Below are positions 52,216 to 64,000 of a stretch of 64,000 nt of DNA, piece by piece. The DNA is from Saxidomus purpurata (lineage: Eukaryota > Mollusca > Bivalvia > Venerida > Veneridae): NCBI GenBank assembly GCA_022818135.1, contig JAFMSR010000017.1, positions 18,338,089-18,402,088 of the forward strand, read 5' to 3'. Made by a program: the position numbers and the translations under genes. The stretch's first letter is position 1. Each line of letters starts with the position of its first letter. Below the pieces are notes generated by a model. It did no database searches and was not told where the DNA came from. It saw only the letters and a program-made list of their open reading frames with translations.

Positions 52216-52803
52216 GGTGGGTAACCCCGTTTATTCAAACAAAAATCATCTTGGCAGAGGTGCACGATTTTTCTTGCCAATGGTGTTGATGCCCCATTGT
52301 CCGGTTTATTATAAAAAAAGAACAATAATGTTGTTCAGTATGAAAACTAAAACCAAGCTGCACAGCTTTCCATCCCAATAAACATTAAGTCTTTAGATCC
52401 AGCTGTAAAAGATCAGTGCGTGTCACTAGTTAAGCTAAAACCATATTAGCCAATAATAAACAATACTTAAAGGTATATAATCAGATTTTGACCATGTCAC
52501 ATATTTGTTTGAAACTTTAACATCTGATCATTTACACTCATTTATGTTCACTTAGCGCTTAATTCAAGTAAGATTTTCACTGGAGGTATTTTTAAAATCA
52601 GATTTCCCTGTCCTGGTTGCCCAACCAAGATAGAGTTATTTTATCATAAGTAAAAATTTGATACACATACTTTGACTAAGGAAAGATATAAATATAAGAC
52701 CTATTGTATTATATTTGTGAAATATTTGCATTAAAAATTATATATTTAGATGGAATTCATTAGAAATTCAAATTTGAAAAAAAATATTATTACCTCCCTT
52801 TAC

Positions 52804-52829
52804 CTATCTTGGGTGCGCACCCAAGATAG
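52804..52829. repeat. Perfect 26-bp palindrome
   Basis: CTATCTTGGGTGC joined to its exact reverse complement with no spacer. A related CCAAGATAGAG lies at 52,624. Confidence 0.9.
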
Positions 52830-53098
52830 ATTGGAAATAAATGAATTCAGAAGCTACACGTAGTTTTAAAACTTGCATTTTGGTTCAGAATGTTAAAATA
52901 TTTGTATATACATGTATATCCAATTCAAATGTAAAAGTAGAAATTATATTGAAATAAAAAAGAAATACTCAACGTTTTAAATACTTTCATATTGAAGGGG
53001 AGTAATTACAAAATTTTAAATAAGTTAATAAAATGTAAATATCGAACTCTATGTAGTGGGTCTTTTTGTTCATTCTATAAATCTCTAACAGAATATAC

Positions 53099-53877
53099 AA
53101 CAAGAGCTGTCCCTCACAAGTGCGAATGCCCCCGAAAGAGGTGTCTCACAGTCTTTGTCCTCTCCATGTGCTCAATAATTGTGGTATGTAATTTTAAAAT
53201 TCATGCGACACATCGGCTTGATGTGCTTGACATTTGTGCCAAGTTATTTTAAAATCCTTCAATGCATGATAAAGTTACAGTCCGGACACGAATGTGTGCA
53301 TATATAGACGATTTCATTACCTTCAAACTGTAAGTGTGACCTTGATTTTTGAGGTAGGGACGTGGGTCATGCACACGACACATCGTCTTGATCTGCTTGA
53401 CACTTGTGCCAAGTTATTTTAAAATCCTTCAATGCATGACAAAGTTACAGTCCGGACACGAATGTGTGCATATATAGACGATTTTATTACCTTCAAACTC
53501 AAAGTGTGACCTGGACCTTTGAGGTAGGGACGTGGGTCTTGCACGCGACACGTCATCTTGATGTGCTGAACATTTGTGCCAAGTTAATTTAAAATCCTTC
53601 AATGCATGACAAAGTTACAGTCCGGACGTGAATGTGTGCATATATAAAGGATTCCATTACCTTCAAACTCTAAGTGTGACCTTGACCTTTGAGGTAGGGA
53701 CGTGGGTCTTGCACGCGACACGTTGTCTTGATGTGCTAGAAATTTGTGCGAAGTTATTTTAAAATCCTTCAATGCATGACAGAGTTACAGTCCGGACACA
53801 AGTGGGGACGCACAGACGGACGGACAAACAGACGGACGGTGCGATTTTAATATGCCACCCATTGGGGGCATAAAAAG
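53099..53877 (+). mobile_element. Pearl/HINE-like element with four 170-bp core repeats
   Basis: Begins AACAAGAGCTGTC and ends ...AATATGCC, a hairpin (53,852-53,871) and ATAAAAA. The core has four units of exactly 170-bp spacing, marked by AAAGTTACAGTCCGGAC ending near 53,287, 53,457, 53,627 and 53,797. A GACGGACGGAC run precedes the terminal hairpin. This is the layout of bivalve pearl elements, described as Helitron-related. Non-coding. Confidence 0.8.
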
Positions 53878-53983
53878 TAAAAATTGTCATAAAATGTTGC
53901 TTAAAAGTAATTGACCACCTTTAAACATTACATCGACTTGCAGGGTTGAATTTTTTACAATTTCGTCCCGCATCTTCTCTGAT

Positions 53984-54180
53984 GATTTTCTCTGCTGCAT
54001 TCTTACGTTCCTCAAATTGTTTGAATCACAACTTTTTACAAATCATTTCGTACATTTTACTAACCTTGTTCTGATCTCATCAATAAATCTGAATAAATTG
54101 CTACCCAATTAATAAAAGAGGAACAAATAATGTTTTATTCTAAAATTTCCAAATGGCATTTACTCAATAAAGTCTTAGCT
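53984..54180 (+). repeat. Diverged interspersed repeat, copy B
   Basis: Counterpart of 6,310-6,500, same orientation. Confidence 0.5.
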
Positions 54181-55249
54181 GAAACTTCTACATTATTCAA
54201 ATCCTAGTTAAAGAATATAAATGCAGATTCGTCCATTGTTCATAGAATGTAATTTCACACATGTTTGTTTAATATTCATCATTTTTCTATTTAAATGTCG
54301 CACTAAATGTACATGTTTCGCCGGAAATGTTGAACACTTTTACGTATATTTTTACTTGCATCTGCATTGTTAATTTAAATATTTAAACTGTAGATCGAAG
54401 GTGAAAAAACGAACACATCTTTAGAACTTTGAAATTAAAAAAACTCAGGATAATGCTTCACAATACATTATACTAATTATTAATGTTTTAAATTGTTAAC
54501 TACAATCGTTTTACGAACAATCGTCAACCTTCGGGATATCTCGGAAACTGTACGAAGATGATATCTTTAATAACTAATGATTGAAGCAAATAACGTTAGG
54601 ATAGGGAAATGTAAGCAACACTTGTTTCAGTAATGCAGCTCTATCACTGTATTGTTTGTGTACTTATTACAATAAGAACAATGAACGTTACCAGTAAAGC
54701 ATCACATCCACTTTCCTTCACTTTGCGTGTATTGAAATTGAGCCACGCTGTAGGAAAACCAGTTTATTCTGACAGTTTGAAAACATGTCATATTTTCCAA
54801 TAGATATTCATAAAATAGAGCGATGCTTGCCCTTCTGGACCTCTTGCTGTAAAAATATGCTGTTTATGAGTTTGTTTTTCCTGTTGATAAAAAATATTTA
54901 ATTGTTCTATACGTTAGACGTCAACTGAACTTGTTCAAGTATCTAAGAGTCTTTGGTCAACCTTTATTCTTTTACAAGTTGAATCAAGCTCAGTTAAAGA
55001 ATTCATTTTACAGATTTATACGCAATGAGACGAGGTAGAAATGTATTAGCATTACACAAATTTGGAATTAACAATGAGGCGCCGTTTTTATTTTGGGAAA
55101 GCAAGAGGACCTTTCAAATTCAATAGACTGTCAAGAGTTACTTTAATGCATCCCTAAAACTTCGAAAAACATTGACAAAGCCGTCCCCTTCAATACGCTC
55201 ATTTTGAAAGGGAGTGATTATTAGGAGTTTGAAATAACTCTTTACTTAC
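54181..55249. other. Non-coding stretch, nothing recognised
   Basis: AT-rich, no supported ORF. Confidence 0.4.
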
Positions 55250-55490
55250 AAGGACATACCCTATAACTGATGCCGATCAAATATCCTCCAAAATTTAAAC
55301 AATAAAATCTTTGGAAGTATCATAACTTAGCCTACAAGTTTAAGCTCTTCCAGTCATTATCGATAAATCAGCGGTTTTAAATTGTGCGGTACATAAACCT
55401 CAATATCTAAGTAATGGTATTGTACAATATTTGGGTGGTTCGATTTATTACGATGGTTGATTAATTGTACTAAAATGGGGCATTCTTTAA
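55250..55490 (+). mobile_element. Kolobok-like MITE, older copy
   Basis: Aligns over its whole length with 57,490-57,763 (GGACATACCCTATAACTGAT, TCTTTGGAAGTAT, AATCAGCGGTT). Its ends are degraded (AGGACATACC; GGGGCATTCTTTAA). Confidence 0.75.
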
Positions 55491-56109
55491 AAATGTATTT
55501 ACCTTGTATTTATGATTTAACTATTAAACGAAAAACATTAAGTTCAAGAAAACAAGTATGCTAGATGTCTTAAGAAAATTATTAAATTTAGCAATATGAA
55601 AATAGTCCTCATACATGTACTTATTCTCATGAAATGTATTGATTTAAATTTTTTAACACAAGTTGTTTCATTTTAAACACGAATTTTCTTAATGCTAATT
55701 ACTTCTGTATTCCATATAATTGCCATATCTACTTGCGATCTCGGTTGAAACCTTGCTTATAGAAGCTTATTATAAGTGGTCGATACTTTTCACTAAGAAT
55801 GCCTAGGGTTTGAGCCCGGCTAGAACCCCTAGTGAGTTTCGTTTATACAGATAGGGATCTTGTAGTGGTCGTTTATACGTAAATAGCCTTAAAATAAACG
55901 GATTACTGTTGAAACGGGCGTAATACACTGCAAAAAGTACTTGTAAACTTGGCCCTGAAGGCCGGAGTTTATTCATACTCTATCAAAAGGTATACATTTG
56001 TATTTACGACATTTTTTCGATATTATGTTTATAATTCAGAGTGAAAATGAGTTTACCCGATAATATTAAGAAAATCAGCAACAAACCAAGTTTCAGACAA
56101 GAAGAAATA

Positions 56110-56255
56110 CAGTCAAACCTGTGAACAAAAACTAATGTTTGAAAGGTGGTCTTTATCCACGGATGTTTCAGTATAGATGAATAGTGCACTGTGATCCCCC
56201 TGCTGGACTTCATTTCCGGGATGGTCTTTATTTGTCTTTAACACAGGTCTGACTG
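56110..56255. mobile_element. 146-bp MITE with TA target duplication
   Basis: Inverted ends CAGTCAAACCTGTG and CAGTCAGACCTGTG (14 bp, one mismatch), each flanked by TA. The ends fit pogo/Tigger-type transposons. No ORF. Confidence 0.8.
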
Positions 56256-57485
56256 TACTTATTTAAATGTGACCTATGATTTTCTATCGTGAATTTAGAT
56301 ATTTGATAGACCTTTTTTAATGTTTAATAGTGAAATAACTTGTTATAAACTCTGAATGTAATTTTATCGACGTATGTCAGTACTAATAAATCTATATATG
56401 TTTGCTAAAGTCCCCTTCCCGTGTATGTGGCCAAATATCTTATTTAGATTGTATTGGTTTCTTAAATGACAATTTATTTGAGTACACAAATGTTTGTATT
56501 TTGTATATTGAATCTTTGTGCACCTTTCATAATAGTATACAGTGAACAATTTTTATTGTACTGCTGTGACAAATTAATACAATAAATATGTTCAAATCAA
56601 AACACTTTAATAATCAAGTATGATAATTAATAAAGAGATAAATGATAGTATTAAATCAAGTATAATTATTCATGTGAAGGACATAACAGGTAAACTGACT
56701 GGTTAAAGAATTAGGTCGAAATCGTATGCCCATGAACATATTGTACAGGTTTTGTAATAAATGTAAATGCTGAAAAGGTATTTTAGAAAATAAATGGACA
56801 GTGCTTATATGGTGAATGTTAATCAATTCAATGGCAGCTAGGGTAATATTGCTGATAACTGGACTTGACACATTATGATTTAACCTTTTTCAGTTTGAAA
56901 GAAAAGTAAACAGTTATATTTTTACAAAATAACTTCAATTCGGGAGCAGTTACTCTGAAATAAATATAGCAATAAGGCTGATTATGCTCTTTCACATCAT
57001 ACATACATGTACACTAATATTTCACCCATATATATATTCACCAGGTTTTGTCTTTGTATGATAAAAACTATCGGAATTACAGAGCAATACACAATCTCGG
57101 CGACAATTTTTAACACACTGGAACACTATCTACGGACGATCTAACCCAAATAGGCTTATTAATGAGTTTGAGCACAGAATTCTCTTCTAGCAGCGTTCAA
57201 TGTAAGAACTTAAAGAGCTGTAGCTGAAGGTAATTTTATATATTGACAGAAATCGTGTTTGTCACACTTTCATAAAGAATTTATACGCATTTATAAAAGG
57301 TTAAAATATTCTATAGATCTAGTCTGTAAATGAAACTGTTTTGAGCATGAAAAATAGTTTTATAAGCACGGGGCCTGTTCTTAATAAAGATATTAGATCT
57401 ATATTACTAGGGAGAAACCCAAAAATCATGAAATATTAAATGTATTTTGCTTCGCTGAACATGCTCTGGACCAATGTGAAATTGT
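56256..57485. other. Non-coding stretch, nothing recognised
   Basis: AT-rich, no supported gene. Confidence 0.4.
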
Positions 57486-57489
57486 TTAA

Positions 57490-57763
57490 AGGGACATACC
57501 CTATAACTGATTCGAGCTAAATAACCCCCAAAACATAAATAACAGAATCTTTGGAAGTATTATAACTTAACCTAAAAGTTTCAGCTATGCATTCCAGTCA
57601 GTATCGATAAAATCAGCGGTTTAAATATGCTACAGTACCGTAAACCATTCAATAATCTATATGTAGAGTTGTTGTACAATTAATGGGTGGATACGGTTTA
57701 TTACAAAAGGTTTACTAATCTATGTTCCGAGAATATAATAGGCTAGATGTGGGGTATGTCCCT
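57490..57763. mobile_element. TTAA-flanked MITE (Kolobok-like)
   Basis: 274 bp with perfect 12-bp inverted ends AGGGACATACCC, directly flanked by TTAA on both sides (57,486-57,489 and 57,764-57,767). TTAA duplications are typical of Kolobok and piggyBac. Ends beginning AGG rather than CCC favour Kolobok, as I recall the rule. Confidence 0.8.
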
Positions 57764-57767
57764 TTAA

Positions 57768-58895
57768 ATAAAGATTTCATAACGAATACTTTTAACTTAA
57801 ATGGAAGGCACCAATACTAGCACGAGTTACATGCTCAAACCCTTTAATACTTTGTTTCGAATGAGCACACCACCCCCATTGACCAACTAAACCACTCTGC
57901 CGTTCTTTCAAGAAAAAACAATTCTCAAAACCGTATACGGCATTCAATTTCTATATAGACAACAAAGGTACAAATGTAGTTAGCACATTTTAAATTGGTC
58001 GATTTGTTTAACAGGACCACTAGTACACTAATATTGGGATTTTATAATTGTAGCTAAATTTTTTATTTTACTATTCATGATTTTTTTTTTTCATTTTTGT
58101 TTGAATCAAAATTTAATATACAAGGTAATAAAATTAAGTGCATTTCATAAGTAAGAATTTTCACAATAAATTGAAAATGATTAGCTCTCACTATTGTTGG
58201 ATATTTTATACTATTATTTCAAATACCATTATGCAATTATGTAAAGCAATATATTTATGTTGCTTGTATTTTTTGTCGCTTTTTACTAGCAATTTTAATT
58301 AGGTTTATAACTTGTGTAACCCTTTTCTTTAATCGGTGCTTATTTGCTATGACTTGCTGTATCACACTGTTTCCTGTCCAGAAATAATTACTATGAAAGC
58401 TCATTTGCCACTTCCAATGTTAATTTTGAGTCTGTACTGTTGTATTCTTTGTCTTAGAAACTATAAACTATGTCTTTAATTATTTCATATAAGAATATTT
58501 CCAACCTCTTGTGTAGCATTCTCCAGTTGCTATTTTCAAATACTCTCCTATAGACAAAGTTCATGGGAAAGAATATCACTAAGCTGAACGTGATCTGCAC
58601 TTTATTATTCCCTTTCAACAAGAGCTATTTCATTATTAGGTAATTCATCAGTCAATTCATTCTTATACGTTCTAAGTTTTATTGCTTCCTCTTTTTATTC
58701 TCCGAGATTTAAAAATGTTTGTAGGTTAACTGAAGCCTAGTTATTTAATTAGTTGAAAGGTGCCTTTTAAATGCAAGTTTTAATTGATACGTAATCCTGG
58801 GCTTTCAAATCATACAGATGTTCACAAGTCTGCACTCTCTTTCTTTGTGACAGGAAAATCATTTCAGTATTCACGACCCCAACAATTGCTCATCT
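57768..58895. other. Non-coding stretch, nothing recognised
   Basis: AT-rich with a T-run near 58,079-58,092. No supported gene. Confidence 0.4.
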
Positions 58896-61115
58896 TTGCT
58901 CGTGTTCTTTCTTAGTTGTTGACTTATTATCATCGTTTTACATTATATCTGTTTTCTCAGTTACAGATACAGCAGCTGAAAATGGCAGTGTAACAAACCA
59001 TTTCTCTTGAGTTTCCTCACTCAGTGTAATTCCTTTAAATCTTGCCTGTCCGCCTCTTCCTTTCGTATTGCATTTTTGTGAACATTCTAATGTCATGTCA
59101 GTTCATATGCTGCTGAAGTTCCCATGTGTTCTTTTCACTGTATAGTTTCGATTTAAGAACACATATTCTATTTTGGTGCATTTTCATGTAGACTTCACAT
59201 TTCTCCAAGGCAAGTACTACAGTATTTCTATATGGTGATCGGCTGCAGTGATCACTGGTGTCATGGCTGCAGTAGCTGATACATGTTCCAAACAAACCCC
59301 GTCATGCTCAGCATAAATGTACAATAACAGATTATCCGACAGTCCGAGGTACTGTTACAAGAACTTGTGAGTCTTTAAGACCTTGAGTTGTTATAACAAC
59401 CGTGCAGATAAAAGATCTTGAACAAAACTTGTATTTATGTAACAAAATCAGCTAATTTATTTCAATCATCAGTGTTCAATATTTTCTTTAGTTCTGTAAT
59501 TTTGTCAATCAATACCACAGACTTATTCTAGTCAAGGTCTTTCTCCGAGTGGAAGTTTTCGAAGGCTTGCCACCACAATTGTCAAAGTGCTCCATGACCT
59601 TGTATATGGGCGGCATTCATGGCTTGATAGTATCCTTTGCCTGAAGATTTTTAGTGGCAGTAACTTCAAGAAGAATTCCGCTACTTACAAATATCTCCTT
59701 TAAACCTGTAGTGTCTGAACTGCATCAATGTGCTGATACATGGCCATACTAGTGAAATGCATGTTTTTCCCATCTTAAGCACATTCAGAGAAGTCGAGGT
59801 TGTCAATAGCAAATTGTGTGAAATCTTTAGAGCTAATTTTAGATAGGATGAATACTCCATTATCTAAGCATTGGTCAGTCAATTTCAGAGCTACATATGT
59901 CAGAATCCTTGTAGATCATTGCAAGTAATACATAAGTCTTATCTTTTTAATAATGATATTAAATACATGTATTTGCTTCGGGTTTATTGTATATATATGA
60001 GACTAGACCTACATGATGGCTGTTGCCATTACAGTGACTGTATTAACAACGTTTTGAACAATATTAAGTACCCATTCATTCAGGGTTAATACCGATTTGC
60101 ATGGTTCTTCGGTTATGAATTTCCCTGTTTCGTTATCAATGCCTTTGATGTCATTTGACTCACCAAATAGATAAGCTAAAATGAGTACAAACTGCTCATC
60201 TTCATGTCATCTTCTCTGCCTATTCATAAGTAACACTCCATGTTTCTTCATTACCCTTTTCAGTATTATAACTGAGCAGTCAGTTTCAAGTCTGTTTGAA
60301 TGTCTTTGCAAGTTGCAATGCAAGTTTATTTGACATCTATTCATCAGATTTAGTAATAGCAAGTTTTTCGGTCTCGTTTTCTACATCATTTTCATCAGCG
60401 GAGTTAACTACAACACAATTATCATCACGATACTTCTTCAAAGAAATGACTTTTTTAATAAGTTGTCCTGCATTGATGTAAGCTGAAAAAAACTAAATCC
60501 GACACTTCTCCCTTGTGGCCTTAACAGAACAGGTCTATCAAAGTGATTAGAAAACTTCCTCTTCATGTTGTCAATGCGTCTCCTTTTGCATCAGACAGAT
60601 TGACAGAATTGCTAATCAAATTATCAATGTAGCTGTGTGTGGTTGCATATCAATACACTACACTTTATCATGTCGTGTTTCAGGGTTTCAAATGCTTATT
60701 TCTATTGATCAGAAAGCATATAATATGTTATTTGATGCAACATGTAATCGCAAAATATTAGAGCATAAGTTGGGGTATCTAGCTTCCATCGTGAATTCTA
60801 CGCAAAATACGTTTATTACTGAGATCAGCTGCTTTTTGGTTCAAAGTCTCTTGGCACTGTTCAATCAAATATGCATATGAGTTGTTCTTGTCTTTTCTTT
60901 TCAGACATGCTACTTTTCCCATATATAAAACACATTGTCTTTAAATCTAACTTCTAGACTTCATTACGTGGTAGCCCTTTATTTATACTATTAACATGTT
61001 GGAGATGCTTTCCTTTTCAGACTGCCCTCGATGTTCCTGCTAATATTTGTTTAACTTGTCCAAATTGATCTACAGGACTTGTGCCACTTTGATTCCTTGC
61101 TAAAATACGTATGAT
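58896..61115 (-). pseudogene. Decayed minus-strand gene of a mobile-element-associated family
   Basis: Coding remnants in consistent order are readable on the minus strand, in shifting frames: ILARNQSGTSPVDQFGQVKQ (61,113-61,015), LNQKAADLSNKRILRRIHDG (about 60,840-60,785), SYIDNLISNS (near 60,630), INAGQLIKKVISLKKYRDDN onward (60,478-60,300), TLNEWVLNIVQNVVNTVTVM (60,085-60,020), then VFILSKISSKDFTQFAIDNL (about 59,860-59,800) followed by DFSECA, a stop and DGKNMHF (59,774 on). Further pieces reach FKGITLSEETQEKWFVTLPF near 58,990. The F-x-QFAIDN-D...DGKN-H signature is familiar from large repetitive gene families in corals, fish and bivalves thought to be transposon-borne. Enzymatic class unknown to me. 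Many stops; not functional. Confidence 0.6.
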
Positions 61116-62040
61116 TTTACATTTAACTTCTATTTAAGTCTCACTGCTATTGTTGGGTAAAGCTCAACGGCTGTAGCCGTTCTTTAGTAAGTATCACTGT
61201 TTTCTAAAGATAACATCAGCAGTGTATACTATTTAAAGAAAAAAAAATCTAATGTTTTTACATGGGGCAAGAAAGTTTTTACCATATTTCTTTCTATAAT
61301 TGTAGATTTAAAGCAGTATGATTTTTTTGTAAGTACCCGAACAATATGTCGACAAAGTAGACCGTTTGAAAGAACGACTAATAAATTACTTTACATTTGC
61401 GAACAATAAATGTTAAGGGCCATAACTAATCAAGTATTTTCATTGTTGCTGATTAAAAAAACAACATTAACACTTTGTAAATAATTCTGTCATAACAAAC
61501 AGACTTTAGTTTAAACTTTTTACGGCACTGTTTGATAAAATCAATTGCTTTAAAATATGATTTCTACTAACATATAACATAGCTCAGATTATTGATATCA
61601 ATACATATTATTTTCAGTGCTGATGGTTGTATAAAAATCCTTGAATTGTATGTGGTGCTTTTATTAACATTAAAACACGTCCCATATGCGCATGTCTGTT
61701 GCGAAATTGTATGTCCCATAAACACACATCTTGGAATACGGTAATACTGTGTATCTCAAATAAGCTTAACATGTGACAAAACAAGAAAAGAAAACTAACA
61801 TTATTATTTAGTTAATTTTTCTAGGGAGTTATACTCATTTCGGCTGTATTGTGTATACTCGATTACATTAAAGGTGTTTAGCATACGAAAATATTGTCCT
61901 TACTGTATCATATTCATGTTAACAAGGAAAACGTGTTTTAAACGTACCATCTGGAAAAAAATAAAGTCTTTAACTGTTTTCTTGAAGTGCCGTAGATGTG
62001 GAAATAATAAGTATTCTTTGAGTGACCTTCATAGCAGACA
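61116..62040. other. Non-coding stretch
   Basis: Contains a 16-bp hairpin AACGGCTGTAGCCGTT (61,168-61,183). No gene recognised. Confidence 0.4.
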
Positions 62041-62098
62041 GTTTTTGGCCTGGGGACTGAAAGTCCCAAAGGCCTAAGTTAGTATACCACATTTCAAA
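62041..62098 (-). repeat. Hairpin-bearing 57-bp dispersed repeat, copy 2
   Basis: Reverse complement of 34,199-34,257 with few differences. The hairpin core is slightly damaged on one arm. Confidence 0.75.
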
Positions 62099-62154
62099 CC
62101 CTGCAAGAATTTTAGCCGTGCTAATAGTGCGCAGAATCAACTGTAAACATGCGC

Positions 62155-62400
62155 TAAGCGAAATGAAATTCAATGGACAGACCATTTAATCTATCTTTTT
62201 GAATGCTGCAATATGATAAGTAAGTGTTCAATGTTAGGGAAATAAAAAGGTAAGTTCATAAAACCTTGGAACGTTACTGCAGGCAAGGTATGAAAACAAG
62301 TGGGCTTTATTAAACTATAATTTTCTGCTTTAGAAATTAATGCGCTGTTAGCTGATTACGGAAGATAATCAATATTCACCTATCAAAGAAACGGTTATTT
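62155..62400 (+). repeat. Duplicated segment, unit 1
   Basis: AATGAAATTCAATGG, TTTAATCTATCTT, GAAAACAAGTGGGCTTT and AATATTCACCT occur in the same order at 63,200-63,450. Confidence 0.65.
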
Positions 62401-63199
62401 ACGGAAATTTACGGAAACTACGAAGCTCGATATAAGAGTATGTAGTTTGAATTTCAAATGTTCTGATGTTATTTCATTGACAACTTTGTTATTTACGAAC
62501 GATTACATATATATTTACCTAAAAATAAATGTCTCTAAAAAAGATATAATTTACGTACATTCCCGAGAAGTGGAAGTAACGTGGATCAAATTCACCCGCC
62601 ATTTATCGAGGCCGCTGCATGTCGAGGCCAAGTGAACGGCTTCACTGAATTATCAACTACAAGGTAACCTAGAATCACTTGTTTGGTTACGTTTTCTTTA
62701 CATCATTGGGCAGTACTTGTATTTATATTTCATTGCTGGTATTGGTTTGTTTATTTCTGTTTCAAGGTCTTGTACATTGGTACACAGGAAGTTTCGATCC
62801 ACATCATCAGATCATATCGCTTGAAGTTGTACAAAGCGTAGATCGAATTATTTGTACTGGCTTAAACATTTTATAAAGTTGACTATGTGATTATTTTTCA
62901 TTTAACGTACATTTCATAAAAAAACAAAATTCCCTGTCACCCATATATAGGTTGTGAATCATTCATTCTGTGTCATATATTGAAGTTCGTCTCGGCACAT
63001 TTCACCCGCGCTTTAGGTAAGATTCAACGCAGAACACTAGGTGAAAAGTTGTTTTTCGGGGAGTTAACCGTTTCGCCCCAGGCGCATTTAGCGCTCACAG
63101 CAGCTTTGATTTAAAAGAGTAACTTTCAGTTAAGGGAAGAACGCATTTTAGAACAAAGTACTTTCTTTCGTTATATAATGAGCAGAATCATGCAAAACT
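62401..63199. other. Spacer between duplicated segments
   Basis: No gene recognised. Two short ORFs (62 and 65 codons) show no motif. Confidence 0.4.
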
Positions 63200-63450
63200 A
63201 AAAATGAAATTCAATGGCCGGTCTTTTTAATCTATCTTAATAAAAGTTACTTCAATTATGTAACGTACTTTTTCAATTTCCTTTAATAGGGAATAATTGA
63301 ATAAGGTTACGTGTTCTAGCTATATGTTACAACTTGGCCAAGACTGATGCTTAGCGTTCTAAGTGCATGAAAACAAGTGGGCTTTTTAAATATAATTCTG
63401 CACCTTTATTATGCATGTTTTTAATTCGCAGGACACAATATTCACCTTCA
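63200..63450 (+). repeat. Duplicated segment, unit 2
   Basis: Counterpart of 62,155-62,400, about 1,045 bp downstream, moderately diverged. Confidence 0.65.
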
Positions 63451-64000
63451 AAGACACTCTTGTAACACGTTTGAAGGAATACTAGTAATGTTCAATTTAA
63501 AAATAACGTGTATGTAAATAAAATGTTTACTGCGGGTGTTTCTGTGTTTGAATATATAGTACATGTATATCTACAATTCCGCTGACCATTAGTAGTGTGG
63601 TTATTTTAACATGAAGAAAAGTGTGGAAGTACTGGAAAACTATACTTTGTCAAGTCTGTGTAAGCAAAATTGCAATAATAACAGCATCACACGAATTATC
63701 CTAAAAATCTACAAACACTTGTTTCCTTACGCTTTAAAAATAACATCAAATTTGGGGAGGTTACCAGGTTGGGTAATTATTTTAAGGCGTTTGGGTTCCG
63801 GACTAATCGAACAAGTAAAGGAAGGGATAACAAAAGGATAGCTTCTTTAACCCACCGTATATCGGATGAAATGAGTCGAGATTTTTCATAAAAGTTTTGT
63901 ATTTGACGTTTTAAATTAGAAAAAAAATATATACATTGTAGGTTGTGTGCTTTATCCATGGTGCCGTAAGATTGAACATATCGGATTTACTTCACTCTGT
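63451..64000. other. Terminal stretch
   Basis: A 76-codon ORF (63,611-63,841, +) starts MKKSVEVLENYTLSSL but has no recognised motif. Nothing else was identified. Confidence 0.35.

Overview
The window is AT-rich, intron-rich, repeat-dense animal nuclear DNA. It has no operons, no Shine-Dalgarno-type starts and no dense coding. The repeats look molluscan, most likely bivalve: tandem-core elements that end in a small hairpin just before ATAAAAA (pearl/HINE-like, Helitron-related), tRNA-derived SINEs, several TA- or TTAA-flanked MITEs, and the GT-AG introns of one very long gene. Species cannot be told from the sequence alone.

One convincing host gene is present. On the + strand, eight exons between 18,160 and 44,522 join in a single uninterrupted frame of 778 codons, with a GT/AG pair at every junction. 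Exon 1 and exon 2 encode a domain resembling the CXorf38/DUF4559 family, with an R-N-x3-H motif of the HEPN ribonuclease type. Four short phase-0 cassettes then encode a charged, partly coiled-coil linker. The last exon encodes a beta-propeller (NHL-like) domain of the sort found at the C-terminus of molluscan TRIM-like proteins. No RING or B-box is seen. A decayed partial duplicate of the propeller exon lies just downstream.

Layout: 1-290, tandem repeat. 1,646-3,330, dead LINE with reverse-transcriptase and C-terminal zinc-knuckle remnants. 3,560-5,683, dead pogo/Tigger-like DDE transposase gene with two introns, a PIP-box-like N-terminus and the second catalytic Asp deleted. 5,684-13,000, mostly non-coding, with a long hairpin at 8,091, a doubtful minus-strand coding relic near 10 kb and repeats at 11.9-13.0 kb. 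13,004-14,238, TA-flanked MITE with subterminal arrays of a CGATACACG motif. 18,160-44,522, the HEPN-propeller gene; its introns hold a sister MITE (23,878-25,012), nested Helitron-like repeats (28.6-30.5 kb), palindromic short-repeat arrays (33.8-34.2 kb), a 711-bp TIR element, and two arrays built on a CCGTATA motif (37.7-38.0 and 41.1-41.9 kb). 44.6-58.8 kb, SINE, LINE relic, pearl-like 170-bp tandem element, Kolobok-like MITE and a pogo-type MITE. 58.9-61.1 kb, minus-strand relic of a mobile-element-associated protein family. 62.0-63.5 kb, hairpin repeat and a duplicated segment.

How it fits together: the only unit that looks functional is the HEPN-propeller gene. Everything else recognised is transposon-derived and broken or non-autonomous. 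By analogy with HEPN nucleases and TRIM-NHL proteins, an RNA-directed or innate-immune role is a reasonable guess, but it is inference.
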